Assembly (NCBI GenBank): GCA_023974075.1
Contig: CM043785.1
Span: forward strand, 22,075,169 to 22,139,168
Length of the DNA: 64,000 nucleotides
Direction of reading: 5' to 3'
Source of the DNA: Chaenocephalus aceratus
Taxonomy: Eukaryota; Chordata; Actinopteri; Perciformes; Channichthyidae
Within the stretch, counting starts at the first letter, position 1, and every line of letters begins with the position of its first letter. Below, piece after piece: positions 39,187 through 52,392 of the stretch. The translations under genes and the position numbers were made by a program. The notes below the pieces were generated by a model. That model had not been told where the DNA came from. It made no database searches and saw only the letters and a program-made list of their open reading frames with translations.

Positions 39187-39337
39187 CATATGTAGCGCTT
39201 CGTTTCAGACAGCAAGAAAATAAATGTTAAACTATTAAATAATATAAAGAGATACATAGCTCCAACATTCCGGCCCCTAATTGTGGCCAGTGTAAACACA
39301 CAATTACTTACATATATATATATAAATGGAGCTACTG
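39187..39337. mobile_element. 151-bp insertion in B5 intron, possible TA-target MITE
   Basis: Absent from the same intron of B1-B4. It lies between TA dinucleotides (39185-39186 and 39338-39339) and has weakly inverted ends (CATATGTAGC and GCTACTG). Family not identified. Confidence 0.6.
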
Positions 39338-39502
39338 TACACAAATGTAGTCCTGAGACACCAACATTTCACAAATTAACAAGGAAACTAGATAATAGTG
39401 TTGAGCATGAAATATACAAACTGCATAAGGCATCTTTTAACAGTACAGATATGTAACAATTACTTATTCAACACTGGAATGGGACTGAGGTAACATGATT
39501 TC

Positions 39503-41040
39503 GCACACACACACAGCCGAATTTGAACATTTCCTTTATCGTGTGTCCATCGGGTGTCAATTTCGGGACAGTGTGACAGGGCCTTAAGGGGCCCCCTAGC
39601 AAAGTAAAAAAAATCAAAGTACACAGTCGCCGTGATAAGTATGTTTAACTAATTGTGTTAATATGCCTAGATTGCCTACTCTCAAAGTCATGTATTATAT
39701 TATTGAGTCAATAATATAATACATTAACCGTGCTTTACTTGAACCTCATCATGTTCTAGAGAGGACGGCAGGATTGTAATTTCCTGTGTTCAGTGAATGC
39801 AACAGAGGCAAGACACCAGACCAACCAGAGAGTTGAATGGAAATAAACATCTGTCTTATTGGCTGACAGGTACCTATCCTGTGAGCTGTGACAATGTTTA
39901 AAATAAACTGTCAGTCGGACTCAGAGTTTTTGAAGATGGACATAAGAAAACATTTTCTTAAAAAAGACGACAATTCATGGTGGCTCACACAACAACCCCA
40001 GAGCCACCACTTGAGCCAGGTAAACAAGGTATGTAAATGTCAGTAAACTTCCAAGTTATGCGAACATGTAAGCAAAGCATAAATTACAGCTACGTTGACG
40101 TTACTTTGAATCGCGGGTGTAAGCTTTAAAGTAGCTATAGCTAGCCAGATATATTAAATAAACACTTTGTCATACAATCTAAATGTTGTGTTTTTTAGCG
40201 TTACCTGGTGATTTCAAAGAAAGCTCTCTGGGAAATGTTGACTTACTGTTCGACATGAAGCTAGAAGCTACCTTACAGTACACAGTTGATCCGGAGTCCT
40301 GTCAGTTAAAGTGTTTCATAGTTAGCTTAGCTAAGCATCAACCTAGCACTGAAATATATGGATGTTATGTGACAGTATTTCTGAGAAAAAGTCAGCTGAA
40401 ATGGTGGCATAGTTTCCACTGCTTTACGTGTCAACAGCATGTTTGAACCTATTTGCAGCAGTAAATGTGTCTGTTTGGCCACTGACGTTGCCATAACAAC
40501 ACCTGAATTTAAATGTGCAACCTCTTTTAGTGACAGATTTTTGCAAGAAATTATAATTCTTCTGAATGATATTCCTATTGACAGCTTAGTTTCTATGTGA
40601 ACATTATGAGATGGACAGCCAGAGAGAATACATGAAAAACAGTTATGAAATACTATATGATAAAACAAGAATACAGTTTAAGTGATTTGTAAAATATCCA
40701 TAAAGAAAAATCTGTTTACAGTTCTGTTTCATATGGGTGTTGAGAGATGTATCCATAGATCTCTTAATTTTGCTCTCAAAGTGCACCAGATTGATGCTTT
40801 TAACCTCAATATTTAAAAAAAAAATATCCCGGGGGAGCATGCCCCCAGACCCCCCTAGAGGAGCTTAGGTCCACGGTGTTTACATGCTTATTTATACAAT
40901 ATGTGTGCTTATGCTAACATCATAAGACAAAAGTTGGTTCTATGTTGTATGTAGTGAGAACGCGCTAGAGTGAGGGGGCCCCCAAGCCAAAGCTCGCTTA
41001 GGGCCCCCAAAAGTCTAGGGCTGACCCTGGGCGAGCTGAC
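39503..41040 (+). mobile_element. Possible hAT-type transposon relic
   Basis: CAGGGCCTTAAGGGGCCCCC near 39567 and a GC-rich block ending GGGCTGACCCTG near 41031 resemble inverted hAT-like ends. Between them, from 39935, a short frame reads MDIRKHFLKKDD and runs to a possible donor at 40029, similar to the start of ZMYM/TTF-type hAT-derived transposases. No catalytic domain is seen, and matching 8-bp target duplications were not found. Confidence 0.35.
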
Positions 41041-42000
41041 CAATCAGAGCACAGTGGGCTCATAGGGAGGGGGGGTGGGGCAGGAGCTCCAACAAGCCGT
41101 TTAGGACAGAGAGTGAATACACATACTATACAGAGATGCTGTATGATAATTTTTTTTGATTTTGGAACATTGAACAATGTAAATATATTCTAGTAGACCT
41201 CAATAATGGAATTATGATCAGTAGAAATGGCCATGACATGACATGGGACCTTTAAATCACTGTTTTCAAAATCAGCTCTGTTGTTTTTGTCGCTTGTTAA
41301 ATTGTATGATATTGTCCTTATCATTCTACTTACATCAAACATTGGCATCAAATTAACTTCCTAAAATATGACCATATATAATTGTTGTGTATGAGAAACA
41401 AAAAAGTGCCTAAAAGTACATATGTGCGGTAGATACAGGTGAGGTTAAGAGTGATCTTTACACAGAACATAACAGATGCTTTTGGGTCGTTGAATGCAGT
41501 TTAGTTTGATGTCCATTCAGTGTTATACGAGTTGAATGGGTTGATGCTTATTTGCAGTAGCTGTGAGCATCTGCCATGTGTGGTTAGAATAGTGTGCTCT
41601 TCCTCTACCTGTGTTCTGTTGCCTTTCCGGTCACCTATGACCTTATTTATACCCCTGTGCAGCTAACCCACACCACCAAGTGTTCAAAAATAATATTGCA
41701 TTGTAAAACTAAACAAAATAATATAACATGCCAACAATAAACTTAAACGGCTCCTATAATTTGTATTACATTAGTGTAATTTAATTTTAAATAAGGTTAA
41801 AAAAGATTGGCTTATCCCTGCTCCTTTCCATTATGGGCTACACAAAATGTGTACATGTTTTGTTTTATAATAATTGCCATGAGTGGAATTAACTAATAAA
41901 TAAATAGATGGATGGATATATAGATAGATAGATGGATAGATAGATATATTTATATATTTATATCTCATATCATTATACATTTTAAGAAAGACACACATTC
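41040..42000. other. No gene recognised; short tetranucleotide tract
   Basis: AT-rich sequence without a supported frame. A GATA/GATG-type tract lies at 41897-41950. Confidence 0.5.
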
Positions 42001-42215
42001 TAGATCCATGTTTTCAAATCATAAAGTTTATTGAGTAGTTACTCCAGAAAATAAGTGAAATGACCCACATGTTTGATTGACCTGGAATGATTAGGACTGT
42101 ATCATTTACTGTAGGAGATGATTCTGAGTACAAACATCACACACTGAAAAAAACAGAGCTGATCAAACATCTGTAATAATTACTGGGTATCATTCACTTA
42201 TATATAGGTGACATT

Positions 42216-42639
42216 TCAGTTCCCACTAAGTAGCCGCAGCAGTAGTTGTATGAGTGAGGCAATATTGGGGGTTGTGGTTGCCCCAGCCTGGGTAGTAGTC
42301 GTAGCTGTGGTAGTGGTGGTACTCTGCAAGAAAATCAGAAACATTCAGATTCAAATGTGTAGGAATTCTTCAGTATTTGACATATAGGTGTGTTGAATGT
42401 TGAATTGGAGAAGTTAAAGAAAGCACTCACCTCTCCTGAATTTGACTCAGATGAGCTTGAACGAGCAAGTCGTTTATGCTCCATGTCATTCTGGAAAATA
42501 AATTCACAAGTTGCAAATTTGAAACTGACTGTTATCGGATACGAATCATAAATGATATTGAGAATGGACATATTAAACTCACAGGACGAGCCAGAGCCAG
42601 GCTCAGGAGGCATCCAAGCACAAGAGCTAGCTTCAGCAT
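42216..42639 (-). CDS. SCPP gene D: diverged relative of gene A, short Thr-rich tail
   Basis: Coding exons: 42583-42639 (MLKLALVLGCLLSLALARP, one residue different from A), 42431-42490 (NDMEHKRLARSSSSESNSGE, with S-x-E phosphorylation sites), 42216-42323 (Thr-rich, then NIASLIQLLLRLL, stop). About 74 residues if all exons are phase 0. The LIQLLLRLL stretch corresponds to LIQAIIQLLNRL of gene A. TATA-like TTATATA near 42838, 5'UTR exon from 42756, poly(A) signal (TTTATT) 42027-42032. A second frame of the last exon is also open and Tyr-rich (see findings), so the C-terminal sequence is not certain. Confidence 0.75.
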
Positions 42640-42849
42640 GGTTACAGTGATCACACTGTCAAATGGAACAAATCAAGACTGATGCATTTACTACAAAATT
42701 GGCTAAATCACCACGAGCCTCAAATATAAAGTACAGAAAGATAAGATATATTTACCTTCAAATCTTTGCACCTTCAGCAGTTTATCTCACAGAGAGTCGA
42801 GGAGGTTTTTGAGTTGCTATGAATGATGAGATTTCCTTATATACAGTAA

Positions 42850-43780
42850 CAGGAGCGCATGTCATCCCATTACCAAACAGCAAGGTTGGGAAATTGTTAT
42901 TTCTACCACCACATTTGAAGGTGTTGCTAATGATCAAAGATTGAAAACACTCCTAGATTTATGATAAATTGCATTCATTTAATAGCTCAGATCAGAATGA
43001 ACGTACAGATATCAAATGGATTTGTTTTCATAATCAGCAAACATTGTATATTAACACTGTTATCTAGGTTTAGTAGGTTTACACTACACCCTTCTGTGTT
43101 GGCCAATCAGACAGAGATGTAATCAAGTAAATGTCTTGCATGGACTCTTTACTTATGAGATTACCTGAGCCAGCTTTGTACATCATATAATACAAACATT
43201 TCACCACTGTCTACAGCATGTAAAACATTTCTGGAGGTATCTGAAGAGGATGAGAATGATATGTGTGAATGCTAAGACAACAGTGTGTATTCCTGGAGAC
43301 AGTTTGGTTGGAAAACATAATAGGATACATTGTTTTGTGACTCTAAAATTGAATTTAATTCAAAGCCTTATCAGAGAGTGGAAAAACACTGGAGGCAATG
43401 GGATACATTAGATGAATTGCTGACTATGTTGATATTTGTTGGCAAGAGATAGGTTACAAATATTAAACATATTTCGAACACAATTGCATTGCTCTCTTTT
43501 TGTTATTGGGCTAAACCCCAGCTGACTTGTGACAGCTTTCTTGACAAACATATTTCATCACATAGATACAGTCGATCCATCTAAATCCATGAATGACTTC
43601 AGAGAAACTCTCCAACAAAGGATGACTGGACTGCAATTGTTAACTAAATGAACCGCATGTGGAATTTTACCTTCACATTATAATATGATGGATTCTATTA
43701 CATACTTCTTTGAATACACCCTTTTGTGCCTATGGCAACACCTTGGTTTGGGGTTATTTGACACATGTTAATCTGTAGTC
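42850..43780. other. No gene recognised
   Basis: AT-rich sequence upstream of gene D, with no supported frame or recognised repeat. Confidence 0.4.
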
Positions 43781-43784
43781 ATTA

Positions 43785-45392
43785 AACAGCTCTTAAAAAA
43801 GAATAATCTAGATGCTTCAGTAATGAACAATTACAGGCCCATATCAAACCTACCATTTCTAGGTAAAATCATTGAAAAAGTTGTTTTTCAACAGTTGAGT
43901 AATTTATTGCATTTAACTAACTGTTTCAATGTGTTCCAGTCAGGCTTTCGTCCAAACCACAGCATTGAGACTGCTCTTGTAAAGGTCTTTAATGACATCC
44001 ACTTAAACACAGACAGTGGCAGAACTTCAGTGTTAGTATTATTAGATCTCAGTGCTGCGTTTGACACTGTTGACCACAGCATATTACTAGACCGACTGGA
44101 AAACTGGGTGGGACTTTCAGAAACAGTTCTAAATTGGTTTGAATCCTACTTAAAGGACAGAAACAACTTTGTTTCTATAGGTAAATACACATCTGAGTTG
44201 ACAAATATGACATGTGGGGTTCCTCAAGGCTCCATCTTGGGGCCTCTTCTCTTTAACATCTACATGCTACCACTGGCTCAGATAATGAAAAACAACAAAA
44301 TAAGTTACCATAGCTATGCAGATGACACACACATTTACATAACAATTTCACCAGGAGACAATGCTCCAATTCAAACACTGAGTAAGTGCATTGAACAAAT
44401 CAATGACTGGATGTGTCAGAACTTTCTCCAATTAAACAAAGATAAAACTGAGGTAATGGTTTTTGGAGCCAAGGCAGAACGTATAAAAGTTAGCGCTGAG
44501 CTTCAGTCTGCAATGTTCAAAACAACAGATAAAGCCAGAAATCTAGGTGTAGTCCTGGACTCTGACCTGAGTTTCAACAGTCACATTAAAACAGTTACTA
44601 AATCAGCCTACTATCACCTAAAGAATATATCTAGGATTAAAAGACTAATGTCACAGCAGGATTTGGAAAAACTTGTCCATGCTTTTATCTTCAGTAGACT
44701 CGACTACTGCAATGGTGTCTTCAAAGGTCTCACTAAAAAATCTATTAGGAAGCTGCAGCTGATTCAGAACGCCGCTGCTCGAGTCCTCATTAACACTAAG
44801 AAAGTGGATCACATCACTCCTGTTCTGAAGTCTTTACACTGGCTTCCTGTGTGTCAAAGAACAGATTTTAAAATACTGCTGCTGGTTTATAAAGCACTGA
44901 ATGGTTTAGGCCCAAAATACATTTCTGACCTCCTGCTAAATTATGAACCATCCAGATCTCTCAGGTCTTCAGGGAGTGGTCAGCTTTCTGTCCCCAGAGT
45001 CAGAACTAAACATGGTAAAGCAGCGTTCAGTTATTATGCGCCAAATATCTGGAACAAACTCCCAGAAACCTGCAGGTCCGCTGCAACTCTGACTACTTTT
45101 AAATCCAGGCTGAAGACTTTCTTTTTGTCGCTGCTTTTAATTGAACTATTCATATCTTAGACTGCACTGTAACTGCACTGTATTTTTTCTTTTAATGTTT
45201 AATTGAACTATTCGTATCTGAGACTGCACTGTAACTTTTATCCATCTATTTTTTATTTTATTAGCTTTGCTTTTTAATGACTGATTTTAAATGCCATTTT
45301 CTTAATGTCTTTCATTTTTTGTAAAACACTTTGAATTGCCTTGTGTTGAAAAGTGCTATATAAATAAACTTGCCTTGCCTTGCCTTGCCTAT
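43785..45392 (+). mobile_element. 5'-truncated L2-type non-LTR retrotransposon
   Basis: Carries the reverse transcriptase frame below and ends in a 3' sequence with TTTGAATTGCC and a CTTGC-type short repeat tail (45371-45389), as expected for L2 LINEs. No endonuclease domain lies upstream, so the copy is 5'-truncated. Confidence 0.85.
43823..45160 (+). CDS. L2 LINE ORF2 fragment: reverse transcriptase
   Basis: 445 residues without a stop. Motifs in order: NYRPISNLPFLGK, FQSGFRPNHS, LDLSAAFDTVDH (catalytic Asp), GVPQGSILGPLLF, YADDTHIYI (the YADD active site), then the C-terminal LINE domain with HITPVLKSLHWLPV. Complete from the RT fingers to the C-terminus but lacking the endonuclease, so not an autonomous element. 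The clean frame suggests a fairly young insertion. Confidence 0.9.
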   Translation: MNNYRPISNLPFLGKIIEKVVFQQLSNLLHLTNCFNVFQSGFRPNHSIETALVKVFNDIHLNTDSGRTSVLVLLDLSAAFDTVDHSILLDRLENWVGLSETVLNWFESYLKDRNNFVSIGKYTSELTNMTCGVPQGSILGPLLFNIYMLPLAQIMKNNKISYHSYADDTHIYITISPGDNAPIQTLSKCIEQINDWMCQNFLQLNKDKTEVMVFGAKAERIKVSAELQSAMFKTTDKARNLGVVLDSDLSFNSHIKTVTKSAYYHLKNISRIKRLMSQQDLEKLVHAFIFSRLDYCNGVFKGLTKKSIRKLQLIQNAAARVLINTKKVDHITPVLKSLHWLPVCQRTDFKILLLVYKALNGLGPKYISDLLLNYEPSRSLRSSGSGQLSVPRVRTKHGKAAFSYYAPNIWNKLPETCRSAATLTTFKSRLKTFFLSLLLIELFIS

Positions 45393-45644
45393 ATTTACAT
45401 CTCATTATTTTAATTTGTAGTAAGTATGTTTGAAGATCAGGCGTGGCATGTTTCCTAATGCCCCCCGGGTCTGTACTCAAGTCGTCACTCATGTGTAGCT
45501 TTGAATGAACAATAAAGCCTCAAAGGTCCTTAGTAAAAAAAAAATGAAATTTATTTTCGGTCAAAAGGAGTTCTCATTGGCAACATGACACTTTTTCAGG
45601 GTCTTTCAAAGACACGTATAATGGGTAATATAATATTGTGTTAA

Positions 45645-45998
45645 AGGTGGGGTAGGTACGTTTCAGAAACCGGCTCGAGATACACTTTTTGTTATATTCC
45701 ATGGAATGCTTTTAACATTCCGATAGCAATGAATATCTTAAGTGCTTTGACAAAAAATCCATAAAAAAATGTCATCTGTAGAAGCCGTAATACTGTAAAA
45801 AGTACAACCGATTGGATGGCCTACCTGCCTGTCAGCCTTCCATCGAGGCACAAACTTATCTCGTGCCCTCATTGGTCATGTGCGCGTTCGTGTGTGTTGG
45901 AGGAGGGGCTCTATAAGGAAGTGGCAGATTTTCTCCGGTTGTGTATTTTCAAATTCTAGTGATCTCGAGCCGGTTTCTCAAACTTACCTACCCCACCT
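45645..45998. mobile_element. 354-bp MITE with TTAA target duplication
   Basis: Inverted ends AGGTGGGGTAGGTA... and its complement, flanked by TTAA at 45641-45644 and 45999-46002. The extended inverted repeat includes AACCGGCTCGAGAT. TTAA targets are typical of piggyBac or Kolobok elements; which of these is not decided. Confidence 0.8.
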
Positions 45999-46196
45999 TT
46001 AAGGGACATTTCCGCAAGCAATTTGTTTTATTAACAATTGCATTCAATCCTTTTTTGTAAGTGTTTTGCTGCAGCTATTTCAGTATGAAAGCTTGTCAAA
46101 TGTAATTTATTGTAAAAATATATTCATCCTGAGTCACGAAAAGGCTGGGGTTGTGCCCAATGCAAAAAAAAAGTATTGCATTTCTGCTTTGTTATA

Positions 46197-47752
<1,556 letters not shown>

Positions 47753-47765
47753 GTTATATAATAAT

Positions 47766-47873
47766 TGTATCATTTACTGTAGGAGATGATTCTGAGTACA
47801 ACATCACACACTGAAAAAAACAGAGCTGATCAATCATCTGTAATAATTACTGGGTATCATTCACTTATATAGC
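47766..47873 (-). pseudogene. Fragment of a gene D 3' region
   Basis: Nearly identical to 42098-42205, the 3'UTR of D, in the same orientation. No coding exon of D follows. The next segment (47876-47985) is a diverged duplicate of 46068-46172, so this area is a patchwork of local duplications around the transposon. Confidence 0.7.
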
Positions 47874-48499
47874 ATTTTACTGCAGCTATTTCGGTGTGGC
47901 AGCTTTTCAAATGTGTTTTTATTATAAACAGACATTCATCCTGAGTCACAAAAGGCTGAGGTTTTGCCCAATGTAAAAAAAAAGAAAGATCATTCAATTT
48001 TTATTACAAATGTTCTTTTCAGCCGTGTCTTGCCGAAACATATGCAGAAGGGATTCAACGCAGGAGATTACATTTACAGATTTCATTGCATTTGTTTTCT
48101 TAATTTTTCAACGCTAGACTAATTAGATTAACTATAATCATTTATGATATGAGGTATTACATGAATGCAACACACCATCATAAGGTGTTTGGTTTCCATC
48201 TCTGATCCACACCTTGAAATGTGGAGGAGGGAGATTTCCTAATATTTGCAGTTTGCCAACATTGGTGTTACCTTGCTAATGAGAGGACACCCACTCCTGT
48301 ACCTGTATATAAGCAAAGCTCAACACTCAGAGAAACTCAAAAACCTCCTTGACTCTCTACGAGACAATCTGCTGAAGTTGTGAAGAATTGAAGGTAATTA
48401 TATATTTTCTTTCTATACTTCTAAGTGGGAATTTGCTCATATTTTAGAAAACCTGCATCACTCTTTATTTCTTCCTTCTAACAGATCATCACTGTAACC

Positions 48500-48789
48500 A
48501 TGCTGAAGCTAGCTCTTGTTCTTGGATGCCTCCTGAGCCTGGCTCTGGCTCAGCCTGTAAGTGTAACATTTTCAAACTTAATATCAGTACTTTTCTTCTC
48601 ATATCGTGATAAAAGTATTTAATTGTTATAGTAAAAATGAAGGCAGTATCATAATTGTGGCTTTCCCTACAGATGGACACCGAGCACAAAAGACTTGCTC
48701 GCTCAAGCTCTGGCTCTGACTCTACTGCTGCTCCTACTACAACTACTACTGCTGCTCCTACTACCACAGTGGTCACTATCCCTCCGTGA
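48500..48789 (+). CDS. SCPP gene A-like, copy 6: shortened, two coding exons
   Basis: Exons 48500-48556 (MLKLALVLGCLLSLALAQP) and 48673-48789 (MDTEHKRLARSSSGSDS then Thr/Ala-rich, ending VVTIPP, stop). About 57 residues. The acidic exon and the last exon of gene A are fused, losing the intron, the Asn run, the amphipathic helix and the Pro-Ala-Val repeat; sequence resembling the A 3'UTR resumes right after the stop. Promoter TATATAAG near 48306-48313, 5'UTR exon ends at 48393, AATAAA 48922-48927. All signals are intact, so a small secreted Thr-rich peptide is possible. Confidence 0.75.
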
Positions 48790-49208
48790 CCACTGTTTGA
48801 TAAGAACACTGAGTTGGATGGAAAACCATGTCCATTTGTTGTGTAAATGTGCGATGAAAATGTTTGTTTACACAATTTCCCTACTTCCTTGAATTGCATT
48901 TATTCTCTGTAGTTTCTACAAAATAAACTTCAATGTAAACAATATACCAGACATATTCGCTTTTCTTAAAACATAATGTGTATGATTAACTGTATGTGTG
49001 CATCATACAAATAATTATAGATGGATAGATAGTTACTCATAGTTTTTTTGGGGAGATGGAAGCTGTGGAGGACCTTAGGGATCTTTCAGCAACATAAAAT
49101 GTAAGAAGATCGTGTTGTTTAAAGCGCCATAAACACAGTTATAACACTTTGACTGTTCGCACCTCTGAGTATCTGTCTGACCAGCCAGCTAATTGGATGA
49201 CTGAGGAT

Positions 49209-49306
49209 TATAAAAGGTGGACCTGCTGACAGAGAACCACTGCAAACGCTTGGTGACTTCCATTTAAATCATAAAAGAAAGTCATTAGAGGAATCATTGA
49301 GTATAG
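49209..49306 (+). pseudogene. Gene B promoter and first exon without a gene body
   Basis: Matches the B1 upstream region from the TATA box (TATAAAA 49209-49215) through the first exon, which here ends in a good donor (GTATAG before GTAGGC). None of the P/Q-rich B exons follow. It shows what the ancestral B exon 1 boundary looked like. Confidence 0.65.
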
Positions 49307-50500
49307 GTAGGCCTAGCTGCAAATATATATACATATTTAAAAATTCTATATAATATATATCTTTTAAAATTCACAAACAGTTTGGTTACATGGTTATATA
49401 CCATTGTAAAAACATTTCAACTTAAATGTAAGTCCTATCATCAAATCAAAAATACCTGTGAATGTAACTTAACATGATAAATTACTCATTTACAGAACTG
49501 CACAAACTCCTTTTTGGGACTCTGAATGGCTCTTTTCATACAGTACCTTGATGAGGTTTGTGAAGACAGATAACAGATATTTCGTAAATTGTATACTGTA
49601 TGGATAAACATGGCATTTCACCATTCTCTCTAAGTCACAGACTGGTTTTATAGCCCATCCCAGGATGAACTAACTTTTCCTTACAACTCAAGGTCTATTC
49701 CTCAACCCAGATGAATTATTTCATTAATTGTAACATTCAGTCACATAATATTGTGCAATAAATGCTGGATGTTATATGCAGAAGATTACCAGGGATTGAT
49801 CAGGCATGCCAAAAAAGATTAGTTTCCAGTATGTATCGCAAGAGAAGACTTAAGGTGTTATGTTATGAGAGCTTGGGACCAAATTCAGGAGACAATGGTT
49901 GACTAGATCTGCTGTATTTTATATCAGATATCCTCTACATTGTAGAAAAGATGTAGATGTATATCCTTGTAGAGTCTACAAGGATATACATCTACATATT
50001 TTCTGGCATGATGCTACTGTATATGCTATGCAGTAACTTTGGCTTTTTTTTTTTTTAAACCTTCAAAAATAGTTGGACATGATGCACCTTTTTTTCCTCA
50101 GGTGTGCAGGCAATGATAATCTATCACTTCTTTATTTAAAGAGACTTTTACAAAGACACAGTAAAACATAATAAACATAATACTGGATGTGTAATACCTC
50201 CTGTTGTTTAAGGTCATTGTGTAATGAGTGACAAAGTGTTATTGTGGGGAGACACAGTTTGTCAGTGTTCTGGTACAAGAGTTAATCCTGAGATGTGGAG
50301 CAAGTGTTTGTTTTATAGCTGTGTAGTTTTGTTGTGTACTTTGAATGGGAGACTATAGTGTGCTGAGCTGCGTGTAATTGAACACATTAAAGAGAAGTGG
50401 TGGGATAACAATTGTAGAACATTTTAAATGAATGCACAAACTCTCGCTGTGGTTTTCATCTCCGATCATGGCCACAAAAAGTGAATGTTTCTGATTAATT
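49307..50500. other. No gene recognised
   Basis: AT-rich DNA between the B exon 1 remnant and the orphan exon. I looked for a signal-peptide exon and for an A/D-type KRLARSS exon and saw neither. Confidence 0.5.
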
Positions 50501-50505
50501 TGCAG

Positions 50506-50628
50506 CGTACAACCACTACAGCACCTACGAGTATGGTGACTACCCAGGATGGATTGAACACAACTGTTGCCCCCAATATGTTAACTCAACAACAACTACA
50601 ACTACTGCAGCTACTTCATAGTAACTGA
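50506..50628 (+). pseudogene. Orphan last exon related to gene D
   Basis: An acceptor (TTAATTTGCAG) is followed by an open stretch of 41 codons, Thr-rich then LQLLQLLHSN and stop, aligning with the last exon of D. AATAAA follows at 50657-50662. No matching signal-peptide or acidic exon lies upstream within 1.2 kb except A6. It may be a leftover of a deleted D-like gene or a distant 3' exon. Confidence 0.6.
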
Positions 50629-50922
50629 TTGTATAAAAAAAAACAAGCAAAAAGTGAATAAAAGTATTAAAGGTTCCATGACATGTTTTTTCCGGTTATT
50701 ATCCGTCCCCTTGTGTGTTATGTAGGTTTGTATGCATATAAACGGTCTGCAAAGTCACAAACCCTCAAAGTACACCCTGTAGCGAGTAAACTCTAACACA
50801 GAAAAGACGTGTCTATGCTGCCCCAGAACGCCTCATTAGAGATTTTTCTTTTCCATTTTTTTTCTTCCTGGTCTAAGTGACATAAGGATGACCAAATGGA
50901 CCAATCCGTGAAGCTCCTCAGT

Positions 50923-51023
<101 letters not shown>

Positions 51024-51465
51024 TTCTCAGCCGCGCTACTCCACGGAGTTTCGCCGGCACACATACACACTCACTCAGCTTCAGTGGCGGCCGGCCCATA
51101 GGGGCGCCGCCCACCCTCTTCCCACATGTTTGATTGTCATTAAAAAGTAAAAAAGAAAAAAATATATTTTTAATTTTGAATGAACAAGGTAAATATTATA
51201 TAATTGGTATCAGTAAATGTATAATCTACAATAAAATCTCGTTTAAAATTGTGTTACGATTTCCAAAGTTACTGATAAGTAGGGTTGGGTACCGAGAACC
51301 GGTTCCGGTTTGGAACCGGTTCCAACATTTCGATTCCAACGGCATCATTTAGAAATGTGAATTTCGGTTCCCGCTTTTCAATGCCTGAGGAAATGTTTCT
51401 CGCCGCTCTCCGTAGCCTACTGTATGACTGCGGCGGTGCCGGAAATGTAGCGTTGTACCTACACC

Positions 51466-51645
51466 TTCCCATGGATGTATAATAAGAACTGGATACAGCG
51501 TGGGAGGCGGGGCCTCATTCATTCCTATGAGAGTTGCTAAATGGCGCATGATGACAAAATCATGGATGTATAATAAGAACTGGATACAGCGTGGGAGGCG
51601 GGGCCTCATTCATTCCTATGAGAGTTGCTCATTGGCGCATGATGA
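51466..51645. repeat. Two tandem copies of a ~93-bp unit
   Basis: CATGGATGTATAATAAGAAC and the following ~80 bp (including GGGAGGCGGGGCCTCATTCA) appear twice, starting at about 51471 and 51563. Just before, 51278-51330 has the GGTTCCGGTTTGGAACCGGT palindrome seen in dispersed fish repeats. Confidence 0.8.
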
Positions 51646-52006
51646 TAAAATGGCCCAACTTTTGAGAGAGCGAAACGTCACAGATTAACCCGGCATGCCT
51701 GAGAAGTACCCGTATGTGCACTCATAGAGCATGCGCAACTTTAACCAAAATGCTCGTTCACATCAAGCACGTCACTTGCGTACACGTAACAGCACCCGCA
51801 CGTTCATGACAGCATGGTAATGTATGTTTATTATGATGATTTGATATAAACGAGGCGGCAGTTAGCAGCTAGCGGCTAGCTAGTAATTATGCTAATGTGA
51901 CATTCAATCGTTATGTACTTATATTACGCTGTAACAGGATCTAGTGATATCCACAGAGCTTCATTTAGCATGAAAGAATGATTGCACTGTGTATATATAT
52001 ATATAT

Positions 52007-52392
52007 TGTGGACGACCCCTCCCCCCTTCTGCCTGGCTGTGCTCCCTGCCTTGCTGTCCTCTGGCAGGTACTGGGAGTGTCGTCCTGTTTGTGCCCGCCC
52101 ATCTAGAGGCGGAGCCACAAGAAGGTATAAAGGTTGCCCAGCTGCAAGGATCACTCTCTGATTCAGATCCTGGCATGCTGCAGCAACCTCAGCCTACAGC
52201 CTGTGCTAGGTTTGATGCACCCTCCAACATGCTACAACACCCTTCCACACACTGCTCACACTACTGACAGTCTGATTATTACATACATTATACATCAGAG
52301 GTGTTCTTCAACAATCTGTTAAATAAACATATATTTGGCATTTAACTCTGTGTGGCCTCCCTGTTTGTTCCAGCCTTTGGAAGGTTGTAACA
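52007..52392 (+). repeat. Left LTR
   Basis: 386 bp with a TATA-like GTATAAAGG near 52125 and AATAAA near 52322. It differs from the right LTR by a few small indels. Confidence 0.9.

Larger units (their letters stand above)
14104..39503. repeat. Tandem array of ~7.4-kb C-B-A units
   Basis: The C start codons recur at 14104, 21515, 28980 and 36467, spacings 7411, 7465 and 7487 bp. The third interval includes a complete B and A; the fourth unit is cut after three exons of B5. Introns and intergenic DNA match as closely as exons, indicating recent amplification or gene conversion. Confidence 0.9.

Noticed and set aside
40183..40668. Host gene at 40.2 kb
   Set aside because: Frames on both strands are short with no recognised domain; the neighbouring sequence looks like a transposon relic.
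51961..52267. Small genes at both ends of the LTR element
   Set aside because: The same frames occur at 57775-58189 because they lie within the LTRs; no sign of coding.
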